64,000 nucleotides of DNA from the NCBI RefSeq assembly GCF_020080835.1, contig NC_058160.1:19331152-19395151 (forward strand), read 5' to 3'. The DNA comes from Cotesia glomerata (lineage: Eukaryota > Arthropoda > Insecta > Hymenoptera > Braconidae). The position numbers and the translations under genes were made by a program. Each line of letters begins with the position of its first letter. Within the stretch, counting starts at the first letter, position 1. This document shows, in pieces, positions 10,750 through 22,643 of this stretch. The notes beneath the pieces were generated by a model. That model did not search any database. It was not told the origin of the DNA and saw nothing but the letters and a program-made list of their open reading frames with translations.

Positions 10750-11400
10750 ATTGCAGTCTAAGGCTACTACTAAAGCAGTGGGGTCGAGAGACTTAACTTT
10801 TCACCCAACCGCGCTAGCGCTCCTGTTGTCTCTTGTTAGTTTCTGGCCAGTTGATATTTCCCATAGTATCGCACTATGGTCGCTGGCTGTATAGATGTTC
10901 AATACTTTCCAAGAAAAACCTCTTCAAGCTAAGCAACTGCTGACAAATGTAAGGTCGACAGTTGAGTTTGCCTCTCCCTTAGTATACGTTGGCGTGTCAC
11001 CGGTATTAAGAAGGATCACGTCCAGAGTGGCCATTGCCTCGAGAAGTACTTTTCCACGTGTATTAGTGAACTTGCTGCCCCAGTCTGTTGCCCAGGAATT
11101 GAAGTCACCAGCTATTGCCACGGGAAAGTGTTTTCTTGCGTCCTCAGTTAGCCGATCAAGGAAGTCTTCAAAATGCTCATTAGAGAGACTAGGTGGTGCA
11201 TAGCAACTGTAGGAGCGGAGGCCATCTACCCATGCTGCTACGAAGCCAGCTTCTTTATTGTTGACTGTTCTCTGAAAAGGACATTTACCGCAGGACCAGA
11301 TGACGGCTTTGTTAGTGCTGTCGGATTCCCAGGGTTGGTTACTCAGATGTCTATAAGGCTCACTTATAAGTGCTACATCTGAGCTGCACTATCTTCATGT
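10750..11400 (-). pseudogene. LINE ORF2 AP-like endonuclease, fragmentary
   Basis: Best-preserved part (about 11220-10924) reads LRSYSCYAPPSLSNEHFEDF and then AIAGDFNSWATDWGS, the latter being the GDFN...W motif of apurinic-type LINE endonucleases. It continues through TRGKVLLEAMA to TVDLTFVSS. This enzyme nicks the insertion target. The flanking endonuclease blocks are not in one frame. Confidence 0.85.
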
Positions 11401-12841
11401 TCTTGGCTTCGTTATCTTCTGGAGCGTTTCTTGGAAGATGGGGCATCTGTTCGTGCCTGCATGGTGAGCCGCCTTTTCTACGCCGTGCCGTTAAAAGCAC
11501 AGTGCACATTTAGCTGGATTTTTACAGTCAGCAATTTGTGTCCTTCTTTTCCGCACCTTATGCAGAGCTTAGACCGGTCGACTTCGCTTTCGCACTGAGA
11601 TCCGAAGTGCCCAAAGTGCCAGCATTTGAAGCATTGTATTGGGTCTCTTCGTTGCTCTCAATCAGACCACTCTCACGGCAATTAGACCAGCCTATCCTTA
11701 TTTTGCAGTTTCCCTCCAGTAACTTTTGTGCTGCAGCTGCTGGTAGTGACACTGTGGCTGTCTGTGTACCCCTAAAGGCTTTACGGATCTTGATTGCCTC
11801 TAGTGGGATTTCACAACTTTCTCCAGCTTCCCTCTTTAGAGCGGTCTGAATATGCTCTTTCGTCGTGTCGTCATCGACATCTCGGATCTCGATGGTCTCC
11901 TGTGGCCCTTTGCAAATCACTTTGGCCTCCTCCTTAAGGATGTCCGCGATCGTCTTTTGCAGACCTTGGCCTTTGTCAGTGCTCTTCCTCGAAATCGTAA
12001 TCAACAAGTCCCCACTTCTGGTCTTGTTGATCTTATCCACAGTTGAACGAACCTGCTCATCTGGGACGTCCTGCTTTATACGACGCAGAATCTCGGCATA
12101 CTTTGTTTTCTCGGCCGGGCGGATGATCAGTGCGTCGGGTCTGATCCATTTGCGTGGTTTTTTCCGCTTAGGCTCTGGCCTGGGCTCCTTCGGCGGTTGT
12201 TTTGAGAGTTGCTCTTTAGCTAGCCTTCTCTTCTCCTTCTTAGACTGTACTTTTTCCCAGTCAGTCGTCTTCTTGGGTTCGTCACCCTGCCCTGCCAGTC
12301 GTTGGGGAGGGCTTTTTTTCAAGTCCTTCTTCTTTGTGACTTTGTCGGTTGGCTCTGGCGAATCTCGGTCCTTTCTCTTTCCAGACCTTGTGTCAGTTTC
12401 ATCCTTGTCCTCAGCAGCAGATTCACCGTCGGCTCCAGTGTCCATTGCTTCTTCCGTCTCAGTTTCAGTTTCAATGCGGCGTCGTGATGACTGCCATTCC
12501 TCGTCCAGTTTCTTAAATCTTCCAAGAGCATTGACTACACCGGTTGTCTTGGTCTTTATCTCCTTGTGGATATTGACCTTAGTTTGGACAAACTCTAGCA
12601 GCTCAATGGTCAGCTTCTCAAGGCGCTCCAACGCTTGCGTTCTCTTCATGTCAGCGCTTGATTCAATCGCTGCTTGTTGAGCATGAAGCCCGTTTCTATT
12701 CTTGTTTGTTTCCTGTAAGTTACTCATACTTTTTTGATTTACCAGCGCATCGTACGGAGTGGAGCGGGTTGCCATAACTAGGAACGGGTGTACCCTCGGA
12801 GATAGTACTCCTACCCCAGTTCCCTGAGGCCTAGCCGACAC
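11400..12841 (-). pseudogene. LINE ORF1 (gag-like nucleic-acid-binding protein), frameshifted in the zinc knuckles
   Basis: The frame 12841-11558 encodes a Lys/Glu-rich basic protein with a coiled-coil-like N-terminus and a KDRDSPEPTDKVTKKK region. A gag-like domain follows (LLITISRKSTDKGQG, TIEIRDVDDDTTKEHI), then AFRGTQTATVSLPAAAAQKL. The zinc knuckles are found only by changing frame: QCFKCWHFGHFGSQC and KLCIRCGKEGH in a second frame, and ADCKNPAKCALC in a third. ORF1 proteins coat LINE RNA. At least two frameshifts lie within about 11680-11480. Confidence 0.85.
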
Positions 12842-13275
12842 TTAGCCAGTCCCGGAATACACGGACGGAATAGACTCGCTCGGAGCGGTGAAGATTCCGA
12901 TCTCTAACACTCACTGCGTACTTCCTGATCAAGGCCCGAAGTGGCTGGCTCCTGATCCACTGCTGCAACTTTCACCTCGGCAGAGCAAGCTCACATCAGC
13001 CGTGGCCTGCATCGTCGGAAACTACGATACAGGTTCCGGACACTTCCAGTGAGTTACAGCAGGAACCAATCGTCTTGCTAGGTCAGTTAGTGTAACCAAC
13101 CCATTAAAGGGGAGTTTTGTCCACGGGAGCTTATTTTGTTTGGTTATTTTGCTTGGCTCCTACCCGCTGTACCTCATCAACTAAGAGATTAAGTGTCATC
13201 CAAGGACAGCGAGCGTTCTCCCATCCGCTCGGGGAGACGCGCCCGGTAGCAGTATCTCTTCTGCCCCGAGAGAGT
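12842..13275 (-). other. GC-richer 5' region of the LINE and junction to family F
   Basis: About 430 bp with no gene. The left part probably is LINE 5' UTR (composition matches the LINE). The right part leads into the (TG)n and the family F copy. The exact junction could not be placed. Confidence 0.4.
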
Positions 13276-13303
13276 GTGTGTGTGTGTGTGTGTGTCTGGG
13301 TGT
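13276..13303. repeat. (GT)n microsatellite
   Basis: GAGAGTGTGTGTGTGTGTGT-type simple repeat just before GTATGTAAACCTCT. The same arrangement (GT repeat then GTATGTAAACCTCTC) occurs at 21101-21220 in another family F copy, so the microsatellite is a component of that family. Confidence 0.9.
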
Positions 13304-14530
13304 GTGGCAGTATGTATGTAAACCTCTTATAACTTTTGAACGGCTCGACCGATCGGATCGAGATAGGAGGTAATTTAAAGAGTATCATTTCCATTAAATT
13401 TCGTAAAAATTTGAATGAATTCAGTTCGCTAGATTTTGAGAAATCTCAAAAAAACTAAAAAAAAAATATTTGTCTAAATGTGGTTTTTTTGGAATAACTT
13501 TAAAACGCCTTTACCCATCGATTCCAAAAACTAATCAGCTTTTGACATCAAAAAAACCACGTCGATCGCCGCCAAGCCGATCAAAATAGGTTAATTCGTT
13601 CTAGAGATATCGTGAATGAAAGAAAACCGAAAAGTGTTTTTCTCGGAATTACTCCGGAATTCCTAGTTCAATCAATTCAAACTTAAGGAAGTCCTTTCGC
13701 TCCAGTTGAGTCACAACAATTGTAGTAGTCAATACTCGATAAATTAAAATAAAAAACTTGTAAAAATTCCGAAAATTAAAAAATAAATAGTATATGAGGC
13801 ATTAATCGTTGAAATTTTGAAAATTAAAAAAAAAATAGTTAAATACAAAAATTAATTTGACTTTTGTAAATCAGCTGTTAGTAACTTGTTCGTGATTTGG
13901 CAACGCTATATGTCGGTTGTTTACATTTTTATTTGCACAATATAACCTTAACGATGTTTAATTTTTTGCAGTCAGTGTAAATAAATAAATTAATTAAAAA
14001 TGTTTAGTCATAAAACCATAACATTCTAATGTCTCATGGCAAGAATGCTAGTATTTTTTAATTATTGTTTTATTATTCAATTATGAAATATGAAAATTTG
14101 TTAACAATCAATTAATTAATAAGTATGTATAAAAAACATAATCGGTGGTTAATCCCATAATTCGAGGAAGTTGTTAAGGTCTGACTTTCTCGTAAGACTC
14201 GGAAAAAATACTAACATTTTTAGAAATTTTTTTTTCAAAAATTTACACGGTGAAGAATAAATTAAACTTGACTAGTAGATAAATAAGGACTTTAACTATT
14301 AGATAAAACTTAATTTTATGCATAATCTAATATTTTTTATTTAACATTGATGGCGAAAGGACCTCCTTAAAAATTCTTTATGAAACTTAAAAAATTGCGT
14401 TAAATGCCGCTAACCGCGTGAAAATAGGTTAATTCATCCAAAAGTTATTGCAGTTTGAAAATTCAAAAAATAGTGGTCTACGAAACTTCTATCAGACTTT
14501 TGAGCTCGGAGAGCTCTTAGTAGAGAGTTA
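13304..14530 (+). repeat. Family F repeat copy, interrupted by MITE E1
   Basis: Segments 13304-13686 and 14371-14530 together match the family F copy at 20945-21891: GTATGTAAACCTC, AACTTTTGAACGGCTCGACC, GATATCGTGAATGAAAGAAA, AACCGCGTGAAAATAGG, and the GAGCTC-rich end. MITE E1 is inserted at a TTAA in the middle. Joining the flanks across E1 restores the order seen in the uninterrupted copy. No coding capacity. Confidence 0.8.
13687..14366 (+). mobile_element. MITE E1, TTAA target duplication
   Basis: 680 bp, flanked by TTAA at 13683-13686 and 14367-14370. It starts GGAAGTCCTTTCGCTCCAG and ends GGCGAAAGGACCTCC, giving an imperfect terminal inverted repeat GGARGTCCTTTCGC. TTAA duplication is the hallmark of piggyBac-type transposition. 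E1 is an inverted copy of E2 (14995-15903) and lacks about 230 bp present in E2. It has no coding frame. Confidence 0.88.
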
Positions 14531-14597
14531 ATATAATAATTCTTATAATCCTTTATTTTATTTTAGTATTATATTCGTATCATATATTATATTGTGA

Positions 14598-14641
<44 letters not shown>

Positions 14642-14990
14642 TGTTATTATGAAAATAATAAAGTTCATGATTGAATTGAAGTTAGTTCAGTATCGAAATT
14701 ATCAAAACATGGCAAAAAATGGACCCTAATTAATTATTGACTAGGATTAGAGCGCACGCGTACAGCGCGCAGTTTAAATATCGAATTTACATTAAATAGT
14801 TGTTTACTTGGTTTTAAAAATGTTAATTTAACGATGAGTTTGTCAAAATATATTATAAGAGTGGCAAATTAAAGTTTTATCAGTATGAGAAATAGATATG
14901 AAACGTTTCTCCGTAAAAAATATTGTAAGTGTGGGAAAAAATTTTTAAACTGGAAAAAAAAAATAAATATCAAATGTACTTTTAATAGAT
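14531..14990. other. Spacer with (TTA)n microsatellite at 14600-14640
   Basis: No gene seen. Contains an ATT/TTA trinucleotide array of about 14 units and AT-rich sequence between the family F end and MITE E2. Confidence 0.7.
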
Positions 14991-14994
14991 TTAA

Positions 14995-15903
14995 GGAGGT
15001 CCTTTCGCCGCCAATGTAAAATAAAAAATATTAGATTATGAGTAAATTTAATTTTTTTCTAATAGTTAAGGTCCTTATTTATCTTATAGTGAGGTTTAAA
15101 TTATACTTTACCGGACAAATTTTTGAAAAAATAAAATTTTTAAATGTTAGTATTTGTTCAGAGTCTTACGAGAAAATCAGACGTTTGCAGTATTTCTCGA
15201 ATTATACTATCAGTCATGGATTAGATGAAGTAAAAAAAAACTAAAAATCATATTTTCGAAATATTCAGGTTTCTTTTTTTGCAATAAAATATATCAGTTA
15301 CCGAGATATTTATTGAGAAATTAATATTTAAAAATCACAAAAAATTCTCAAGTTACCTACAATAAAATGGAGTCAAAAGATTTGGCAACGTTGCGTAGCG
15401 CGCGAGCTTCAGACCATTCAATAAATTCAAACTAAACTTTAACGCGCTTATGTTTTTCATGCATACTTATTAGTTAATTTATTGTTAACAAATATTCATA
15501 ATTCATAATTGAAAAATAAAACAATAATTAAAAAATACTAGCATTCCTGTCATGAGACATTAGAATGTTATGGTTTTGTGACTAAACATTTTTAATTAAT
15601 TTATTTATTTACACTGACTGCAAAAAGTTAAACACGGTTAAGGTTATATTGTGCAAATAAAAACGTAAACAACCGAAATAAAGCGTTGCCAAATCACGGA
15701 CAGGTTACTAACAGCTGATTTACAACAGTCAAATTAATTTTTGTATTTAACTATTTTTTTTTTTAATTTTCAAAATTTCAATGATTAATGCCTCATATAC
15801 TATTTATTTTTTAATTTTAGGAATTTTTATGGGTTTTGTATTTTAATTTATTGAAAATTTACTACTACAGTTGTTATGACTCAACTGGAGCGAAAGGACT
15901 TCC
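14995..15903 (-). mobile_element. MITE E2, TTAA target duplication, inverted relative to E1
   Basis: 909 bp flanked by TTAA at 14991-14994 and 15904-15907. Ends are GGAGGTCCTTTCGCCGCC and GGAGCGAAAGGACTTCC. The segment 15470-15903 is the reverse complement of 13687-14128 (about 435 bp, roughly 90% by eye), and 14995-15190 is the reverse complement of 14170-14366. E2's right edge lies 5 bp from the putative splice donor of the exon at 15915-15954. Confidence 0.88.
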
Positions 15904-15914
15904 TTAATAGTTAC

Positions 15915-15954
15915 CTGTTTGACACTGGTTTTTCAGCAGACTGATTAATACTTT
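15915..15954 (-). CDS. Putative 40-nt internal exon of an unidentified host gene
   Basis: On the minus strand, TTTTTCCAG precedes and GTAACT follows a 40-nt segment. Spliced to the exon at 16355-16445 it stays open (phase 1 in, phase 2 out) and reads ESINQSAEKPVSN. The product is not recognised and no other exon could be attached. The evidence is two consistent splice sites plus a continuous frame, which can occur by chance at this length. Confidence 0.35.
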
Positions 15955-16354
15955 CTGGAAAAATAAAAAATAAATTAAAAACATTTTTCATTCATAAATA
16001 TTCGAATATTATAAAAAAAATGTGAGTAGTTATTGAAATTTGCAGTATTTAGTATTATTTAAGGTATCACGACATTCTACATAAAAACATAATACTCATG
16101 TTTATGTGAAGGATAAAAGAAATTTTTTTCTTAAAAAACCATGACAGGTTTTTATAGATAATTGATAGAAGATTATAAAACCGCTCTTCAATTTTCTATG
16201 CGGTAATTAGCTGCTAAAATACTTATGTTTGTGTTTATATCTTTAAATCAAATGTGTAGCCATTATTTTTTAAATTATACTTTGTAAACGCATTTAAACA
16301 TATCTAAATAAAACTTATATTTTGTACGTTATTCTTGATATCGTCACAACAAAC
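15955..16354 (-). other. Putative intron, AT-rich, no gene seen
   Basis: About 400 bp between the two putative exons. GT...AG on the minus strand (GTTTGT at 16354, TTTTTCCAG at 15955). No transposon recognised in it. Confidence 0.35.
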
Positions 16355-16445
16355 CTGTTTTATTTTCAGGTAGTTTATCATTTGTATTAAAGTGTTGAAT
16401 GGAGAGCTTGATAGGATTTAATCCATCTTGAATTTCCATTGCTTC
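16355..16445 (-). CDS. Putative 91-nt internal exon of an unidentified host gene
   Basis: Minus strand: a polypyrimidine-poor but canonical TATATGTTTCAG acceptor precedes the segment, which encodes EAMEIQDGLNPIKLSIQHFN and then TNDKLPENKT, with a phase-1 donor ACAG|GTTTGT. Amino-acid composition looks protein-like and there is no stop. I do not recognise the family. Its best support is frame continuity with the exon at 15915-15954. Confidence 0.42.
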
Positions 16446-17399
16446 CTGAAACATATATATAAATATATACATATATATATAGTCAAAAATTAAGCTTTCA
16501 ATTTTATAGCAAATGATCATTTTTTATTCGACAGCAGTTTTAGGTCTTAAATCTGAAAATTCACAATGTTTTAGATTACAAAGTATAGTACATTATTATC
16601 AGCTGTTATTACCTGAGAGTAGAGTATTGTAGTGTTGAAAAAGTTTTAATTAATAATTGATGGTATTTGGTATTCATTGGTATTTGTTTTATTATTTATT
16701 AATTGAATAATTATTAATTGGAATATGAATAAATTAATCTACAGATTCGGTAGCGCCAGACTACCGAATGTGTTTACTGTAAGCAGAACGGTTTTTTGAG
16801 GTTGCGAAATTTAATTTAATTCTACGGTACTTTTTTTCACTAATTTGTTTATTATAACAGTAATTCATAATTTATTTTACCGTATTAATTAATTTATATT
16901 CACTTATAACAATTTATTTACTTGAAATTATTAAATTTTATCAGCACATACTATAGCGCGCTCACATTTTTCGATCCTGACTTTTTTTTTATGTAAAAAG
17001 TGACATGCCACAGACTAGATAAAATAAAAATGTGTAGTAATCCTCCTATAGATACGCAACTACAGTTAAAAAAAGTAATTCACAGCTTACATTTACGGCC
17101 GCCAGGGCGCACTGGAATTATATCTACATAAACTGTAGCTTCAAGGGGATAGTTTGCGGTAAAAAATGCAGCCAACGCGAGATTTAAGTTAGTACCGTAG
17201 AAAAGTAAACTCCAATCTTAAAGGTGCTCACACACGTGTTAATGAACTAAGGTAAATTGCTTGCAGTTATCCTTTTATTTATTTACTTTGTTTATTTACT
17301 TTGAGCTCTCTGCGAGAAAGTATTGTATATAATTCTATATAATAAACTAACGATGTGACTAAGGTACAGCAAACAAACAATACGACTCAATAAATCACA
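16446..17399. other. No gene recognised
   Basis: About 950 bp of AT-rich sequence. A sub-region near 17090-17170 is slightly GC-richer (GGCCGCCAGGGCGCAC) without any frame. It could be intron of the putative minus-strand gene. Confidence 0.5.
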
Positions 17400-17757
17400 A
17401 TAAAATTCACAAAAAAACTAAAAAAAATATTTTTTTATATGTGGTTTTTTCGGACTAACTTTTAAACGGCTTTACCGATCGATTTTGAATAATAATCAGC
17501 TCTTAACATCAAAAAACCACATCGATTCTTGCCAGTCGGGTCAAAATCGGTTGATTCGTTCGTGAGTTATCGTTGACGAAAGAAAACCGAAAAACGTGTT
17601 TTTTGAATTACTCCTAAGTTCCTAAGTCGATCAAATTCAACTTGACAAATGTTTGTAAGGCTTAAGAAACTGCGTCGAATATCGCCAACCGCGTAAAAAT
17701 CGGTTCATTCATTCAAAAGTTATTGCAGTTTAAAAATTAAAAAAATTAGAAAAACAG
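17400..17757 (+). repeat. Family F repeat, partial plus-strand copy
   Basis: Matches the internal part of the 20945-21891 copy (GGTTTTTTCGGACTAAC, AAAACCACATCGATTC, CGTGAGTTATCGTTGACGAA, AACCGCGTAAAAATCGG). It stops abruptly where an inverted copy begins. Confidence 0.85.
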
Positions 17758-18440
17758 TAGACCCTGAAGGCCATCCGTGCAACTTCCCGCTAATTCCATA
17801 CCTAGGTGCATAAAACTGCAGTAATGACGTTTTTGAGCTCTTCGAGCTCAAAAATACAATTTATGTGTTATTTTGAGCTCTTCGAGCTCAAAAGTCTGAT
17901 AGTAGTATCATAGAACAATATTTTTTAAATTTTTAAACCGCACTAACTTTTAAATGAATCACTCGATTTTCACGTGGTTGGCAGTATTTGACGCAATTTT
18001 TTTAGTTTCATGAAAAATCTTCAAGTTTGAATTGATAAACTAGGAAATTTGGAGTAATTCCAAAAAAACACTTTTTTTGATTTTCTTTAGTTCATGATAT
18101 TTCTTGAACGAATTGACCAATTTTGACCGGCTTGACGGCGATCGACGTAATTTTTTCATGCTAATAGCTGATTAGTTTTTTAAATCGATCAGTGCAGTCG
18201 TTTCAAAGTTATTCCAAGAAATGTCGGAGTTATGTTAAAAAACAATTGTTTTCAAATATTTTATCGAGGATATCTCTCGAACTAATCAACCGATTTCCAC
18301 GTATTTGGCGGCGATCGACGCGGTTTTTTAAGTTCTGAAATTGTTTTATATCATCAAAAACGATCCGAGAAGAAATGACGAAGTTATGTCGAAAAAACAC
18401 TTCTTTCGGTTTTCTTTCGTTCACGATATCTCTCGAACGA

Positions 18441-20359
18441 AGAATATATGGCGAGGCTTTCGCCTACCTCCGAAGAGGCCGTTTCCTGGGCTCAAAAGAG
18501 CTATACACGCACGTATATTTGTCCTACTCCCACCATAACGAGAACACAGCCCAGTTCGCGGACAAGGAAAAACCGCCGTTCTCTTGTGTTTATACACATT
18601 CATTGAACAGCTGCAAGAGTTGCGTATAATTGTAAGTGTGTGCAACTCTCATCGACTCCTCTGGCAACTCATTCCCCGTAGGCACATCGAGATGTACCCA
18701 CAGGATATGAGCAGTATCCAGCGGGGACCACGGGGAGGCGGAGTCGATTGAAGACCATGTTGTTTGTGTGATGTGTTGTGTGTAACGTCTGATTTTACGT
18801 GTAAGTGTTTGCGTGTGTAGGGTGCCCGGGCACTTGTGTTATTTGTGGTCATTTTCCCTAGCTTATTATACGTCAGTCATCCAAAGCTTTATACTGTCCT
18901 CACAATTGTGTGGAGCATATCGCTTGTGCCTAGGCGCTCCGACTCTACCTAGGTGGATGTCTGTTGAGTCTCGTCCCTAGTCGCGTTTTCATTAGCTAGC
19001 TGGGTTTGGAGTTTGCAACACATTACTACTTTACTGAAACCTTTTAAAAGCTTGAAGTTACTTTGGGATGTGGCAATCGCACGCGCAACGCTCGCCCACT
19101 CCGCGTTCCCACCCCATATGTCCTTGAGCACCTCACGTTGAGGCTCGTACTCATGGCATTCAAGCATTAAGTGCTCCACGTTGTCGACCCTTTCTCCTAA
19201 CCCATTCTCCCTACACTCGTCGCAGAATCTACTATCCGTATGTTCGTACTTGTATTGGTATTCTCTAAAGCAACCGTGGCCGGTTAGGATTTGGGTCAGC
19301 CAGAAGTTAGGGCTGATCCATTTGTTTGTTAGACGCTCTGCTACGTCTGGAAAGAAGACTTTAGTTTCGCGGCCGTTCTCTGATGTATCCCATTGTTCTT
19401 GCCACCGACGTATGGTTTCAGTTCTAAGGGTGACAAGGCGATCCTCCGCATCTGGCTGCACGGTGACGTTTCCAAGGGTAGCCTGTTTGCCGATACGGAG
19501 GCTGTATCGCGCGCACCGTTCGTCTATTACGAGCTGAATGGGCACTGCCCCCGCGACTACGCAAATCCCTTCAAGCGAAACTGTCCTGTAGGTAGTAGTT
19601 GTTGTTATCAGCGCTTGACGCTGAAGTGCTCGAAGATGTCTCCAGTCCTCCCTATCGCAACGGTCACTCCAAGCTGCCGCCGCATATGTGACGACAGGCA
19701 TAAAGAAACCCTTGTATATGGTGGACATAGCTGGGTATCGCAATCTCCATTCTGCCCGCGCAATACGCCGCATGCGCCCGAATACCCTACTTAGTTTCGC
19801 GCGCCTTGTTTTAATGTGATTTTTCACTTTGAGGCCCTCGTCGAAGTGTACCCCTAAGTATCTAACGCTCGATTTGAATTTGACTTTGGAGTCTCCTATC
19901 ATTATTTTTGGCGGTTTGTTATCGTATTTGGGCTTTCTCTGTCGTCCTTTTGCTTCATAGGAGTACGGGCTCTTTTTGTCCTTACGTGGACCGCGATGTA
20001 CAAATTCGTTCTTGAGGAAGATGGCTTCAGTCTTCGACTTCGACAGCTCGAGCTTTGCGGAACAGCACCATTCCAGTATCTTATCTACTACTATTTGACT
20101 ATTATGCTCTATTTCTTTTCTCGAAGAGCCTTCTACTAAGACGAGCAAATCGTCAGCAAACGCAACAAATTTATTCCCGTGTTCTGTCAGTTCGAGTCTC
20201 TTAAGGAGATCGTCGAACATGATGTTCCAAAATAATGGTCCCAGCACTGATCCTTGCGGACACCCTCGCGTCGGCGTTTTCGATTCGCTACCAAAACCCC
20301 ATGACAGCGCGACCGATCTGTCCTCAAAGTAATTCCGAATTACCGCGTAAATGTTGCTA
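18441..20359 (-). mobile_element. 5'-truncated R1-type LINE insertion with 15-bp target duplication
   Basis: Flanked by ATATCTCTCGAACGA at 18426-18440 and ATATCTCTCGAGCGA at 20360-20374, a target duplication with one mismatch. The interior keeps the C-terminal half of ORF2 and about 500 bp of 3' UTR (18441-18948). No poly(A) is visible at the 3' end. The 5' truncation lies inside the RT domain, typical of abortive target-primed reverse transcription. Confidence 0.87.
18949..20358 (-). pseudogene. LINE ORF2 C-terminal part: RT from the PQGSVLGPL block onward
   Basis: About 470 residues in one open frame: RGCPQGSVLGPLFWNIMFD, the catalytic FADD box (Phe variant of YADD), VRYLGVHFDEGLKVKNH, GHGCFREYQYKY and a Cys/His knuckle (CDEC...H...C). 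Same broad clade as the LINE at 8541-12841 but a different element. The RT fingers and the endonuclease are missing, so the copy is dead on arrival even though its remaining frame has no stop. Confidence 0.92.
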
Positions 20360-20944
20360 ATATCTCTCGAGCGAATCAACCGATTTTGACCGGATTAGCG
20401 AAGATCGGCGTGGTTTTTCAAGCTTAAGGGCGGATTCGTTTTTGAAGTTGATCGATCGAGCCGTTTAAAGGATATTCCAAAAAACCACTTTCAATAATGA
20501 TTTTTTTCTTATTTTTTTTGGGATTTTTCAAAATTTCTCAAAATCCATCAGTCCGAATCGGTTCAAATTCTCAGGAAATCTAAGTTTGAGGGAACTCTTT
20601 AGAACGCTGCTTCGTACGTTCCAATCGGTTCAGTCGTTCAAAAGTTATAAGCGAGTCACATAGTCACACATAGACATAGACATAGTGACAACCTCGCGGA
20701 GATAGTCAGAGAAGCTTCCTGTGACCTTCAAACGTCGAGATCTGATAAAAACTCGATTTTTGCAAAACGGGGTGAAACCAATAACTTCCCAATTTTTGAA
20801 AATCTTCAATTTTCTTAGCGGGAAGTTAAAAGAACAGTTGCGATTTCTAACATGTTTGCTGACTCAGAGGCGCGAAATTCAACAATATTTAATGATCTGG
20901 ATTTATTTTTTAGCGTTAAATTTTACATTTCAGAGCAAAATTGA

Positions 20945-21891
<947 letters not shown>

Positions 21892-22370
21892 TTTTTTTTT
21901 TAATCAATTACACAATTTTTTTAATAAATTAGCGTTATCAGGCGTGCATTTTTGGATTTTTCAAACTTTTGTGTTTTATTTCTTAAATACCGGGTAGTTG
22001 ATAAAATTATTTTCTTGTGTTTTTCAAAACATGAGATGCTATATTATAAATATACATATAATATAGACCAACTTAACGATTAAAAAAGTTTCACTTCTAT
22101 TGTGACCTTATGCCTGTGAGGCTCACTCGTTTTTTTCTGAAATGTAAAGTTTCCAATGGATAATTTTATTACAATTCCTTCACTAATTAATCTAAAGGAA
22201 CTTCGTTCCATCCGGGTGTCCCTTGACACCTCTCAAGTTCTTTTTTTAAATACACTGTACATAGAATCAAGGGTAGAAGGTTTACTAGATACAACATAGC
22301 ACACTTATGTCTGTAAGTTACAAGTGTAATGTAGAGACGAGCAAAAAATGACACTTAACAAAAAGATATG
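21892..22370. other. No gene recognised
   Basis: About 480 bp of AT-rich sequence between repeats. A block GTTCCATCCGGGTGTCCC (22204-22225) resembles transposon-derived sequence, but no family could be assigned. Confidence 0.5.
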
Positions 22371-22643
22371 AAATCCGAACAAAAACAGTTTAACTGTAAA
22401 AAATTGCGCCAAGTCCACGTTCATAGAACTCATCTCAATAACATTTGCCCTTTACAAAAAAAATTAGGCTCGTTTCAATAATTTTCATTCTCTACAAAAA
22501 GATGTGAAATACAAAAAAATACCAAGAAACCGTCATAATGTTGAAAAAATTGAAATAAAATTTGTTAAAAATTAAAAAATTAAAAAAAAATTTTTATCGT
22601 ACTTGGCGCGCGTCATTGAGTACCCCAAATTTTTTCAGGATAA
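22371..22643 (+). repeat. Family D repeat copy D2
   Basis: Nearly identical, in inverted orientation, to 28438-28712 (a few indels and substitutions over ~270 bp). Begins AAATCCGAACAAAAACAG and ends GTCATTGAGTACCCCAAA. D2 and D3 bracket Helitron 2 and about 500 bp of other sequence. Confidence 0.92.

Larger units (their letters stand above)
8541..12841 (-). mobile_element. R1-type non-LTR retrotransposon (LINE), nearly full length, decayed
   Basis: In minus-strand order: ORF1 gag-like protein with broken CCHC knuckles (12841-11400), AP-type endonuclease (about 11400-10750), linker (10707-10225) and reverse transcriptase with C-terminal zinc knuckle (10211-8541). Domain order and RT sequence fit the R1/I group of insect LINEs. 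Several frameshifts make this copy inactive. It is relatively GC-rich compared with its surroundings. The 5' untranslated part probably runs to about 13180. No poly(A) tail or target-site duplication was identified. Confidence 0.9.
17758..20832 (-). repeat. Family F repeat, inverted copy interrupted by a LINE
   Basis: Starts with ACCCTGAAGGCCATCC and AACTTCCCGCTAATTCC, the reverse of the F terminus at 21843-21891. It runs to 18440, is interrupted by the LINE at 18441-20359, and resumes at 20360 to end at AATTTTCTTAGCGGGAAGTT (20832). It contains palindromic GAGCTCTTCGAGCTC blocks at 17835-17895. Unknown element type. Confidence 0.82.

Noticed and set aside
11865..12680. 271-codon plus-strand frame, Ser/Leu-rich
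   Set aside because: Antisense of LINE ORF1; composition is the complement of a Lys/Glu-rich protein.
14352..15010. Single 2.2-kb transposon with 430-bp TIRs from 13687 to 15903
   Set aside because: Internal TTAA-flanked ends at 14366 and 14995 show two separate inverted MITEs, with family F sequence continuing between them.
20360..20379. First residues MIRSRDI of the second LINE frame
   Set aside because: They read across the insertion boundary into family F; the element starts at 20359.
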